A stretch of 64,000 bases of DNA from Terriglobia bacterium (lineage in GTDB: Bacteria; Acidobacteriota; Terriglobia; Terriglobales; Acidobacteriaceae): NCBI GenBank assembly GCA_020073465.1, contig JAIQFC010000001.1:124001-188000 (forward strand), given 5' to 3'. Shown piece after piece: positions 53,145 through 60,942 of the stretch (its first letter is position 1; each line of letters starts with the position of its first letter). The notes beneath the pieces are model-generated. The model worked only from the letters and a program-made list of their open reading frames with translations. It was not told where the DNA came from and searched no databases. The translations under genes were made by a program, and so were the position numbers.

Positions 53145-53522
53145 ATGTTCGAAGTAACCGTCGAAGATACGTTTGCCGCGGGACACTACCTGCGCAATTA
53201 CAAGGGCAAGTGCGAGAATCCGCACGGGCACAACTACAAGATCCGGGTGACACTGGCCGGAGCGGAACTCGACAAGGCCGGACTTCTGCTCGACTTCAAG
53301 GATCTGCGCGAGGTGATGAAACACGTCATCGACCGCCTCGACCATCAGATGATCAATGAGATTGAACCGTTCACTGTCATCAATCCATCGGCGGAAAACC
53401 TGGCCAAGTACTTCTATGACGAATCCAACACGAAGTTACAGCGTGTGACCGATGGCCGCGTGCGCGTAAAAGATGTGACGGTGTTCGAGACCGATACCAC
53501 GACTGCAAAGTACAGCGAGTAG
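53145..53522 (+). CDS. queD: 6-carboxy-5,6,7,8-tetrahydropterin synthase
   Basis: 125 residues. QueD turns dihydroneopterin triphosphate into carboxytetrahydropterin, the first committed step to queuosine. FAAGHYLRNYKGKCENPHGH holds the zinc-binding histidines and the catalytic Cys. LLDFKDLREVMKHVIDRLDH and NPSAENLAKYFYD are family blocks. GAGGG lies six bases before ATG 53145. It is the first gene of the queD-queE-queC run; folE is not nearby, and I see no preQ1 riboswitch upstream. Confidence 0.92.
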   Translation: MFEVTVEDTFAAGHYLRNYKGKCENPHGHNYKIRVTLAGAELDKAGLLLDFKDLREVMKHVIDRLDHQMINEIEPFTVINPSAENLAKYFYDESNTKLQRVTDGRVRVKDVTVFETDTTTAKYSE

Positions 53523-53568
53523 CGTGCGGCCCGGCAGGGCTGCTTTATCCAAGACGCTGCTGCCGTGA

Positions 53569-53608
53569 CTCACACGCTGAGAGCTGACCACTGAAAGCTG
53601 ACAGCTGT
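53569..53608 (+). repeat. Microrepeat between queD and queE, AGCTGA units
   Basis: GCTGAGAGCTGACCACTGAA followed by AGCTGACAGCTG. It is one arm of the same unit family as the element at 3705-3884. Confidence 0.65.
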
Positions 53609-53613
53609 TTTTC

Positions 53614-54297
53614 ATGCAGATCACCGAGATTTACAAGTCGTTGCAGGGCGAATCGACGCATGCAGGACTGCCTTGCGTGTTCGTGCGGCTGACCGGATGT
53701 AACCTGCGCTGCTCCTGGTGTGACAGTGAGTACACATTCCACGGTGGCCGGAAGATGGCAGTTGAGGAAGTGTGGGCTGAGGTGGAACGGCTCAGCCCCG
53801 GCGGCGGGCTGGTCGAGATCACCGGCGGCGAGCCGATGCTGCAGGAGCGGGAAACGGTGCCGCTGATGCAGCATCTGCTGGACGATGGGTACCGGGTCCT
53901 GCTCGAGACCAGCGGAGAGCGGCCCTTGGAGCGAGTTCCGGCCGGCGTGATAAAGATTGTGGACGTGAAGTGTCCGAATTCCGGCGAGCCGGATACGTTT
54001 CACTTGGAGAATTTGGGCAACTTGTACCCGCACGACGAAGTGAAGTTTGTGCTGACCGGGCGCGCGGATTACGAATTTGCACGCGACTTTACACGTCGGC
54101 ATAGCCTGGCGAAACGCGTCAACGCGGTGCTGTTCTCGCCGGCATTCCGCAAGGATGCGACTGGGGCGCGCGACAGTTCGCACTGCCTGCTCGATCCACA
54201 GGAACTGGCGGAGTGGCTGATTGCCGACGATGTCCCCGCACGACTCGGGCTGCAGCTGCATAAGTTCATTTGGGATCCGGCCGTGAAGGGAGTGTAG
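53614..54297 (+). CDS. queE: 7-carboxy-7-deazaguanine synthase
   Basis: 227 residues. This radical SAM enzyme contracts carboxytetrahydropterin to CDG in preQ0/queuosine synthesis. EIYKSLQGESTHAGLPCVF opens it, and the cluster motif C29-x3-C33-x2-C36 (GCNLRCSWC) is the QueE form. EITGGEPMLQ and LETSG follow. The C-terminus LGLQLHKFIWDP is typical. It follows queD by 91 bases, mostly repeat. Confidence 0.94.
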   Translation: MQITEIYKSLQGESTHAGLPCVFVRLTGCNLRCSWCDSEYTFHGGRKMAVEEVWAEVERLSPGGGLVEITGGEPMLQERETVPLMQHLLDDGYRVLLETSGERPLERVPAGVIKIVDVKCPNSGEPDTFHLENLGNLYPHDEVKFVLTGRADYEFARDFTRRHSLAKRVNAVLFSPAFRKDATGARDSSHCLLDPQELAEWLIADDVPARLGLQLHKFIWDPAVKGV

Positions 54298-54345
54298 AGA
54301 ACATCTCCACCTCCGCAAATTGGCTATCGGGCTTTCGACCAGTTG

Positions 54346-55029
54346 ATGAGAGAACAGAAATCGCGTGCGGTAGTTCTGCTGAGTGGGGGTATGGATTCGT
54401 GTGTGTGCGCGGCGCTGGCGGCGCGTGACTATAACGCCGCGGCGGTGCACGTAAGTTATGGACAGCGCACAGAGCAACGAGAGCGGCAGTCGTTTCTGGC
54501 CATCTGCGAACGGCTCGGAATCCACGACAAGCTGGTGGTGCGCAATGAGGCGCTGCGGGCGATCGGGGGATCGGCGCTCACTGACGAGCGAATCGCGGTG
54601 CCTGAGTCTCATGAGGCTGGGCACGGCGTTCCTGTGACCTATGTTCCTTTCCGCAATGCGCATTTTCTCGCGGTGGCCGTGAGTTGGGCGGAGACGCTGG
54701 GCGCCGGGAAGGTGTACATTGGCGCAGTCGAGCCTGACAGTTCCGGCTATCCCGACTGTCGCCCAGCGTATTACAAAGCCTTCAATGAAGTGGTGAAAGC
54801 AGGCACAAAGGAGGGGCAGATTGAAGTCGTGACTCCGCTCATCGCCATGCGCAAAGCCGAGATCGTCCGACTCGGCCTTGAATTGGGCGCGCCCTTCGAT
54901 TTAACTTGGTCATGCTACAGCCGAGAGGATCAGGCCTGCGGGGTATGCGACAGCTGCGTGCTGCGCCTGCGGGCGTTCGAGGCAGCGGGCGCGAGAGATC
55001 CGATTCCGTACGCTGTGCAGAACGTGTAG
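54346..55029 (+). CDS. queC: 7-cyano-7-deazaguanine (preQ0) synthase
   Basis: 227 residues. QueC uses two ATP and ammonia to convert CDG to preQ0. The PP-loop VVLLSGGMDSCVCAALAA is at about 10-27, and SYGQRTEQRERQ is conserved. The zinc site is formed by CYSREDQACGVCDSCVLRLR. ATG 54346 is preferred to an in-frame TTG just before it. With queD and queE it gives the full set from pterin precursor to preQ0; queF and tgt are outside the window. Confidence 0.95.
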   Translation: MREQKSRAVVLLSGGMDSCVCAALAARDYNAAAVHVSYGQRTEQRERQSFLAICERLGIHDKLVVRNEALRAIGGSALTDERIAVPESHEAGHGVPVTYVPFRNAHFLAVAVSWAETLGAGKVYIGAVEPDSSGYPDCRPAYYKAFNEVVKAGTKEGQIEVVTPLIAMRKAEIVRLGLELGAPFDLTWSCYSREDQACGVCDSCVLRLRAFEAAGARDPIPYAVQNV

Positions 55030-55030
55030 A

Positions 55031-55114
55031 AATTGTTGACTGTTGATTTTTGATTGGAACCTAAGGTGAGTGACACTCTTTTCAATCAACAATCAAGAAT
55101 CGACAATCAAAAAG
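55031..55114 (+). repeat. Quasi-palindrome between queC and the TPR gene
   Basis: Left arm 55031-55058 (TTGTTGACTGTTGATTTTTG) and right arm 55083-55114 (CAATCAACAATCAAGAATCG) pair imperfectly around a 24-base loop. It uses the same unit as the element at 7138-7224. Confidence 0.82.
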
Positions 55115-55136
55115 TTTCTGAGCCGGGAGGCCCAAA

Positions 55137-56294
55137 ATGAGGAAATATTTCGCAATCTTCGTGCTCCTAGCCCTGGTGGCGGGATTGTGCGCGCCTGCGC
55201 TTTTCGCGCAAGCTTCAGGAACAGTCAAGGGCGTATGCAAAGATTCGGATGGCAAGCCGTTCGCCGGTGCCGTAGTGGAATATGCCAACCAGGACAACGG
55301 TCAGAAATACAGCCTCAAGACCAACAACAAAGGTGAATACTTTTCCCTTGGAATCTCGCCCGGCAAGTACAAAGTCACGCTCTACAAGACTCCCGACGAT
55401 CAGAAAGCGGCCAAGGAGATTTACCACGTCAACGGATTCCAGGTTCAACTCGACGAAAACAATCTGGACTTCGATCTCAAGAAGGAGCAGGAGGCCAATG
55501 CCAAAGGCCAGGGCCTCACGCCTGAGCAGTTGAAGCAGATGCAGGAGCAACAGGCCAAGGCGCAGAAGGAAGTCAGCACGGTCAAGGCTCTGAACGAGAA
55601 ACTCGCCGCCGCCAACGCCGCGATCCAGGGCCAGGACTACGATACGGCGATTACGGCCCTGACTGAGGCCAACCAGATGGACCCCAGCCGCGATCTGATC
55701 TGGTTCAAACTGGGGGATGCGTATCGTCTCTCGGTCAGCAAACAGACCGACCCTGCGGAGAAACAGAAGCGCTTGGACTCGGCGGTTCAGTCCTACCAGA
55801 AGGCGGTGGAACTGAAGCAGGGCGTGACCAATGACAAGGACCCCAACGCGGCCAAGAGCCTGGCTGCCTACTACAACAACCTGGCGGAGGCGTATGCCAA
55901 GGCTGGCAGAACCGACGACGCCGTGAAAACGTACGCGCAGGCAGCACAGATCGATCCTTCATCAGCCGGGCAGTACTACTTCAATACCGGTGCGGTGCTG
56001 ACGAACTCCGGCAAAGTGGACGACGCGCTCGTCGCGTTCGACAAAGTGATTGCGACGGACCCCAACCGTGCCGACGCCTACTATTGGAAGGGCGTGAACC
56101 TCATTGGCAAAGCGACCCTGCAAGGCGACAAGATGGTGGCGCCGGCGGGGACGGCCGAAGCGTTCCAGAAGTATCTCGAACTGCAGCCTACCGGCACCTA
56201 TGCAGACGCTGCCAAGCAGATGCTGGCCAGCATCGGGGCTGCGGTGGAGACGAGCTTCGGCACCACCAAGAAAAAGCCTGCTGCGAAAAAATAG
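55137..56294 (+). CDS. Secreted carboxypeptidase-regulatory/TPR protein
   Basis: 385 residues. Signal peptide MRKYFAIFVLLALVAGLCAP, then a CarboxypepD_reg-like beta domain (VKGVCKDSDGKPFAGAVVEY and ISPGKYKVTLYK), a Gln/Lys-rich coiled-coil linker and several TPR units (YNNLAEAYAKAGRTDDAVKT, YYWKGVNLIGK). The tail is Lys/Ala-rich. Function unknown; such proteins are common in acidobacterial envelopes. GGGAGG lies six bases before the ATG, and a perfect terminator follows. Confidence 0.8.
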   Translation: MRKYFAIFVLLALVAGLCAPALFAQASGTVKGVCKDSDGKPFAGAVVEYANQDNGQKYSLKTNNKGEYFSLGISPGKYKVTLYKTPDDQKAAKEIYHVNGFQVQLDENNLDFDLKKEQEANAKGQGLTPEQLKQMQEQQAKAQKEVSTVKALNEKLAAANAAIQGQDYDTAITALTEANQMDPSRDLIWFKLGDAYRLSVSKQTDPAEKQKRLDSAVQSYQKAVELKQGVTNDKDPNAAKSLAAYYNNLAEAYAKAGRTDDAVKTYAQAAQIDPSSAGQYYFNTGAVLTNSGKVDDALVAFDKVIATDPNRADAYYWKGVNLIGKATLQGDKMVAPAGTAEAFQKYLELQPTGTYADAAKQMLASIGAAVETSFGTTKKKPAAKK

Positions 56295-56316
56295 GTTACT
56301 TTTGGACACGGATGGC

Positions 56317-56343
56317 AAGGGCGGCCTGCGGGCCGCCCTTTCG
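56317..56343 (+). terminator. Rho-independent terminator after the TPR gene
   Basis: Perfect 10-pair stem AAGGGCGGCC / GGCCGCCCTT (56317-56326 and 56331-56340) with loop TGCG and a short T run. Confidence 0.85.
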
Positions 56344-56478
56344 TATGTAGGGATTAGCACGCTGTTACGAAGGGCTATGTACTTGCTGTCCTTACCTTTA
56401 CGGGCCACGCCACGGTACAGTGAAGGCATCTGATTCTCTCTCCTCTGTGGTGGTGCAAGTCTGAAGTGTGAGGACTGG

Positions 56479-57624
56479 ATGGCATCACCGGGCATTGCCC
56501 CTATCTCTGTCGAATTAGAAGGCTTTACAGGCAGCGGCCGCGTTGCTACGCCGGCGCTGCTGAGCGCGATGCTCCGCGCGGCTGAAAAGATCAGCGACCT
56601 GATCTTTTCTCCGGGACGGCCGCCGCAGGTCCAGGTGTACGGGCAGTTGATCCCCGTGCAGGTGCCGGGATTGACCGTCCTCGGTCCCGACGACACCCGC
56701 CACATCGCAGTCGACCTCATCGGCGATAACAAGCAGGCCATCACCACCCTGCGGGAGCAGGGGGCCTGCGACATTTCCTATGGACTGCCAGGCCTGGCCC
56801 GTTTTCGCGTAAACGTCTTTATCCAGCGCGGAAGTTGCGCCGTCGTGATGCGGGTGATTCCCACCACGATTCCCGACTTCGCTTCGTTGCGCTTGCCACA
56901 ACACCTGGGCGAAGTCTCGAAGTTACGAGATGGGATTGTGCTGGTGACCGGCCCTGCCGGATCGGGCAAGTCATCCACCCTGGCTGTCCTGCTCGATTGC
57001 ATCAACCGTGAGCGCTACTATCACGTCATCACGATCGAAGATCCCATCGAATTCCTGCATAACCACAAGTCGTGCACCATTCACCAGCGTGAATTGCACA
57101 GCGATACGCCGAGCTTCGCCCATGCTTTACGTTCCGCGTTGCGGCAGGCGCCAAAAGTCATTCTGGTGGGAGAAATGCGCGATCGCGAGACCATCGAGAT
57201 CGTGCTGGAGGCGGCTGAAACCGGGCACCTGGTGTTCTCCAGCCTGAACACGATGGACGCATCCAAGACCGTGGAGCGGATCGTCAGTTCGTTCTCGCCC
57301 GCTGAGCAGCATTCGGTACGGGAACGCTTCGCCAAATCCTTCCGTTACATCATCTGCCAGCGGCTCTTGCCCAAGGCCGACCGTAGCGGCCGCGTACCGG
57401 TGGTCGAGATCCTCAAGGCCAATACCCGCACCCGGGAGTGCATCGAAAAGGGTGAGCGCGAAGACAAGACGCTGCTCGATGCGATGAAGGCTTCCCGCTC
57501 TGAGGGAATGCAGCACTTCGATGGTGAGATCGCAGAACTGGTGCGGGATCGCGTCGTCGACCTCGAAACGGGACTATCTTTCGCCAGCAACCCGGCAGTG
57601 CTGGGCCAGGCTTTGGCTCGATAA
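56479..57624 (+). CDS. PilT-like type IV pilus retraction ATPase
   Basis: 381 residues. A GspE/PilT-family hexameric ATPase. The N-terminal PAS-like domain precedes VTGPAGSGKSSTLAVLLD (Walker A), ITIEDPIEFLHNHKSCTIHQ (Asp box), VILVGEMRDRETIEIVLEAA (Walker B) and ETGHLVFSSLNTMDASKTVE. In PilT the last block normally reads LHT; here the His-box His is Asn. No other pilus gene is adjacent, so it may work with pilus genes elsewhere or in another secretion process. Confidence 0.82.
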   Translation: MASPGIAPISVELEGFTGSGRVATPALLSAMLRAAEKISDLIFSPGRPPQVQVYGQLIPVQVPGLTVLGPDDTRHIAVDLIGDNKQAITTLREQGACDISYGLPGLARFRVNVFIQRGSCAVVMRVIPTTIPDFASLRLPQHLGEVSKLRDGIVLVTGPAGSGKSSTLAVLLDCINRERYYHVITIEDPIEFLHNHKSCTIHQRELHSDTPSFAHALRSALRQAPKVILVGEMRDRETIEIVLEAAETGHLVFSSLNTMDASKTVERIVSSFSPAEQHSVRERFAKSFRYIICQRLLPKADRSGRVPVVEILKANTRTRECIEKGEREDKTLLDAMKASRSEGMQHFDGEIAELVRDRVVDLETGLSFASNPAVLGQALAR

Positions 57625-57633
57625 GCAATCACG

Positions 57634-57660
57634 TAGCGACAGCCGCCTCGGCTGTCAGGT
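57634..57660 (+). repeat. Small palindrome, GACAGCCG / CGGCTGTC
   Basis: A perfect eight-base inverted repeat around CCT in the spacer between the PilT-like gene and moeA. It recalls the CGGCGGCTGTCG portion at 24349-24360. Confidence 0.55.
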
Positions 57661-57721
57661 TTTGTCCGACTCCCGCCCCAAAAAGAAGCAAACTGCAACC
57701 CCACCCGGTATCATTCGCCTT

Positions 57722-58990
57722 ATGGCTGTAAGACCGGAAGACGGCACCATTCCCAGCTTTGAAGAAGCTCGCCACCTGGTGGAAGAGCGCGCTGTACAGC
57801 TTCTCCCCGGGCAGACCGAGAGCGTGGATTTGCTCGGTGCCGCTGCGCGAATACTCGCTGAGCCCGTGCTGGCTGACCGAGACATCCCACCGTTTCCGCG
57901 TTCCACGCGAGACGGCTACGCCCTGCGAGCCGAGGACCTGGAGAGGCTTCCAGCCACGCTGGACGTGATCGCAGAGGTGAGAGCAGGCCAGAACCCCGAA
58001 GAGATTCCGTCTCAAATGACTCGTGGACAGGCTGCCTCCATCATGACCGGTGCGCCCGTGCCAATGGGTGCGGATGCAGTCGTGATGGTGGAGTACACGA
58101 CGCGGCAGGGCGATCGCGTGGAAGTCACGCGAGGCGCCTCGATAGGAGAGAACATTGTCCCGACGGGCGCGGAAGCGCGCCAAGGTGCTCTCCTGCTAAC
58201 GGTCGGAACACGGCTGAATGATGCAGCGATTGCGCTGGCCGCCTCGGTAGGCAAGTCGCAGCTGAAGGTATACCGGCGTCCACGGGTTGCCGTGCTCACC
58301 ACGGGCGATGAAATTGTTGCGATTGATCGCGCGCCGGGACCAACGCAGATTCGCAATTCCAACAGCTACTCGCTGGCCGCGCAGATTCAACAGGCCGGTG
58401 GTGAGCCCACAGTCCTCCCCATAGCTCCCGACGAGCCCCAAAGGCTGAGACAGCTCATTGAGGAGGGTCTGCAATCGGACCTGCTAATTCTTACCGGTGG
58501 AGTTTCAATGGGCCGGTACGATCTGGTGGAACAGGTCCTCGCAGACTTGCGTGCCGAGTTCTTTTTCACTGGTGCGAAGATCCAGCCCGGCCGTCCGGTT
58601 GTGTTTGGGCGCGTTCCGTGTGGGGCGGACACTCCTGTCCGCCAAAAGCCGGCTGCCTATTTCTTCGGCCTACCCGGCAACCCAGTCTCGACCATGGTGA
58701 CCTTCGAACTTTTTGCCCGCCCCATGTTGGAAGCTCTGGCAGGTATGTCCCCGCGCAAGCTGGCGTTCTTGCACGCACGTCTGAAGTCCGAGATTCGCGT
58801 CAAGACGGGACTGAAGCGCTTCCTTCCGGCGGTACTCTCCGGCGAATTCGAGAATTCGGAAGTCGAACTGGTCGCATGGCAGGGATCGGGAGACATTGCG
58901 GCGACCGCTAGGGCGAATTGCTACATCGTCGTCCCGCCTGACCGCGAGCGAATCGCTGCGGGCGAATGGGTCGCGGTGATGATGCGATGA
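57722..58990 (+). CDS. moeA: Molybdopterin molybdenumtransferase
   Basis: 422 residues. MoeA inserts molybdate into adenylylated molybdopterin. FPRSTRDGYALRAEDL, MTGAPVPMGADAVVMVEYT and VAVLTTGDEIV are present, as are ILTGGVSMGRYDLV and FFGLPGNPVSTMVTF. Between VVFGRVP and KPAAYFFGLPG about 10 residues (CGADTPVRQ) are encoded by a palindrome (58624-58643) and look inserted. TATCAT ends seven bases before the ATG and there is no ribosome site, suggesting a leaderless mRNA. First gene of a Moco group. Confidence 0.92.
   Translation: MAVRPEDGTIPSFEEARHLVEERAVQLLPGQTESVDLLGAAARILAEPVLADRDIPPFPRSTRDGYALRAEDLERLPATLDVIAEVRAGQNPEEIPSQMTRGQAASIMTGAPVPMGADAVVMVEYTTRQGDRVEVTRGASIGENIVPTGAEARQGALLLTVGTRLNDAAIALAASVGKSQLKVYRRPRVAVLTTGDEIVAIDRAPGPTQIRNSNSYSLAAQIQQAGGEPTVLPIAPDEPQRLRQLIEEGLQSDLLILTGGVSMGRYDLVEQVLADLRAEFFFTGAKIQPGRPVVFGRVPCGADTPVRQKPAAYFFGLPGNPVSTMVTFELFARPMLEALAGMSPRKLAFLHARLKSEIRVKTGLKRFLPAVLSGEFENSEVELVAWQGSGDIAATARANCYIVVPPDRERIAAGEWVAVMMR
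58624..58643 (+). repeat. In-frame palindrome inside moeA
   Basis: GGCGGACA / TGTCCGCC around CTCC, read as ADTPVR. It lies next to the conserved FGLPGNP loop. Confidence 0.8.
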
Positions 58991-59025
58991 GCGAGCAATC
59001 TCCCATGTAAGATAGAACTTCGGAA

Positions 59026-59502
59026 ATGGCGAAGAAGCTCTCCCATTACGACCGCAGGGGACGTGCGCGGATGGTCGATGTCTCCAGCAAGAAGTCCACG
59101 AAGCGTGAGGCTGAGGCCAGCGCTTTTGTTGCCATGAAACCCGCGGTGTTGGCCGCGCTGCCCAGGAATCCCAAGGGTGATCCGCTGGAAGTTGCGCGAG
59201 TGGCTGGAATCATGGCTGCTAAGCGCACGGCAGAACTGATCCCAATGTGCCATCCGCTCCCGCTCGCGCTCGTTGATGTCGATCTGCGCGTGTGCGAGAA
59301 TGGCGTCGCTATTACCTCCAAAGTTACGACCACGGCCGAGACTGGCGTGGAGATGGAGGCGCTGGTGGCGGCCAGCGTGACAGCGCTGACCGTCTACGAT
59401 ATGTGCAAGGCCCTGGATAAGGGCATCGAGATTCGGGACATCGTGCTCGAACGCAAGAGCGGCGGAAAGAGCGGCGATTACCGCCGCGCGAAGAACAATT
59501 AG
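59026..59502 (+). CDS. moaC: Cyclic pyranopterin monophosphate synthase
   Basis: 158 residues, normal MoaC length. With MoaA it converts GTP to cPMP, the first stage of molybdenum cofactor synthesis. [40 protein letters not shown] (active-site Lys, Cys-His) and [20 protein letters not shown] followed by DMCKALDK form an intact active site. It follows moeA by 35 bases. moaA is not in the window. Confidence 0.95.
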   Translation: MAKKLSHYDRRGRARMVDVSSKKSTKREAEASAFVAMKPAVLAALPRNPKGDPLEVARVAGIMAAKRTAELIPMCHPLPLALVDVDLRVCENGVAITSKVTTTAETGVEMEALVAASVTALTVYDMCKALDKGIEIRDIVLERKSGGKSGDYRRAKNN

Positions 59503-59511
59503 GGTCGAGTC

Positions 59512-60336
59512 ATGGCAAACAACGTCAAGCTGCTGCTGGTGGACGACAATCCGATGGTGCTGGGGATGCTCCAGCAGGCCTTGTCTCCGCTGGCCGCGGT
59601 CACCACAGCTACCGATGCGGCGGACGCGCTGCTGAAGGCAGTGGATGATCCTCCGGACTTGCTGGTGTGCGACTACCGCATGCCGGGGATGGACGGACGC
59701 CAGTTGGTGGAGAAACTGAAGAGCCGCCCGGCAACCGCGAATTTTTCCACCGTCCTCATGGCGAGCAAGGCGGACATTGCCGAGCGCCTGTCGCAGCAGG
59801 ACGCGGCCGACGACTACCTGGAAAAACCCTTCTTCCTGAAAGACGCCACGCGCCGCATCAAGCGCATGATTGACCGCATCGCGCTGGAAAAGATGGCGAA
59901 GACCGCACCTTCCGATGGCGTGGTACGTGGAAATCTCTCCCAGATGAACGTCATCGACCTGATGCAGTCGCTCGAGATGGGCCGCAAAAGCTGCCAGCTT
60001 TCGCTGGCCAAGGAAGGCGAAAAGTGCGAGGTTTTCTTCGTCGAAGGCCAGGTCAAACACGCGACCTATGGATCTCTGGTAGGCGATGAAGCTGTGTTCA
60101 AGGTGCTGCGCTGGACGGGCGGAAACTTCGAACTCGATTTCGAAGGCAAGACGGATAAGGAGACCACGCAGCTGAACACGCAGGGATTACTGATGGAAGG
60201 GCTGCGGCTGCTTGACGAGTCCCAGCGTGACAGCGGTGGCGAAGCTGCAGAAAGCGGCGGCCCACAGACTGCGTCGCCCGGCGCGACGCACGCTGGTAGA
60301 AAGGAAGAAGAGGAAGATGTTCTGCTCGACAGCTGA
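59512..60336 (+). CDS. Response regulator with C-terminal DUF4388/PatA-like domain
   Basis: 274 residues. Residues 1-125 are a receiver domain (KLLLVDDNPMVLGMLQQALS, phosphoacceptor Asp in LLVCDYRMPGMDG near 57, Lys in YLEKPFF). Residues 140-250 are a DUF4388-type domain (VRGNLSQMNVIDLMQSLEMG, then EVFFVEGQVKHATYGSLVGD). An acidic tail follows. Such proteins often act in surface motility or pilus signalling, and no DNA-binding domain is present. It sits between moaC (9 bases) and moaB (20-base overlap). Confidence 0.85.
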   Translation: MANNVKLLLVDDNPMVLGMLQQALSPLAAVTTATDAADALLKAVDDPPDLLVCDYRMPGMDGRQLVEKLKSRPATANFSTVLMASKADIAERLSQQDAADDYLEKPFFLKDATRRIKRMIDRIALEKMAKTAPSDGVVRGNLSQMNVIDLMQSLEMGRKSCQLSLAKEGEKCEVFFVEGQVKHATYGSLVGDEAVFKVLRWTGGNFELDFEGKTDKETTQLNTQGLLMEGLRLLDESQRDSGGEAAESGGPQTASPGATHAGRKEEEEDVLLDS

Positions 60337-60871
60337 GGTGCGGGCGGCGGAAGGCTTTACGGCGGCGGTCGTCACGGTCAGCGATTCTTGTTCTCGCGGC
60401 GAGCGGGTCGATCTCTCCGGCCCGGCGGTAGCTGAAACACTCGAGAGATTCCGCTTTCAAGTCGTAAAGCGCGAAGTCGTGTCGGACGATTCCCTGCAGC
60501 TTCAGAATCTCCTCGTCCGCCTGGCGGGTGACGTTCGGCTCGTGGTCACGACGGGCGGGACCGGGATTGCGCGTCGCGATGTTACGCCAGAGGCGACTCA
60601 GGCGGTATGTGACCGCCTGCTCGATGGTGTGTCGGAACGGATGCGCAGCGAGGGGATGAAGAAGACTCCGTTCGCGGCATTGAGCCGCGGGGTTTGTGGA
60701 GTACGAGCGCGAACGCTGATCCTGAATCTGCCGGGCAGTCCCGCCGGCGCTGTCGAATCGCTGGAAGCCGTTGTCGAATTGATTCCGCATGCGCTCGCAC
60801 TTCTGCAGGGGAACACGGAACACTTCGCACTGGATCGAAGCTCACCCGTCGAACACCCTTCCTCGTCGTGA
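60317..60871 (+). CDS. moaB: MoaB/Mog-type molybdopterin adenylyltransferase
   Basis: 184 residues. It would activate molybdopterin by adenylylation before molybdate insertion. AAVVTVSDSCSRGERVDLSG opens the fold, and VVTTGGTGIARRDVTPEA is the substrate-binding motif. ALSRGVCGVRARTLILNLPG then SPAGAVESL completes it. Its ATG 60317 lies within the last 20 bases of the response regulator gene, with GAGG at six bases. MoaB and MogA cannot be separated with certainty by eye. Confidence 0.88.
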   Translation: MFCSTAEVRAAEGFTAAVVTVSDSCSRGERVDLSGPAVAETLERFRFQVVKREVVSDDSLQLQNLLVRLAGDVRLVVTTGGTGIARRDVTPEATQAVCDRLLDGVSERMRSEGMKKTPFAALSRGVCGVRARTLILNLPGSPAGAVESLEAVVELIPHALALLQGNTEHFALDRSSPVEHPSSS

Positions 60872-60942
60872 CCTCAGGAGTGCAGAAACCGAGCTCTAGA
60901 CGGCTGACCGGACGACACTGTAGTCGGCGCAGCAGGCTCGGT

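Noticed and set aside
58921-60060. 379-codon minus-strand frame opposite moaC and the response regulator
   Set aside because: Both plus-strand genes have complete conserved domains; the antisense frame spans two genes and has no recognisable motif.
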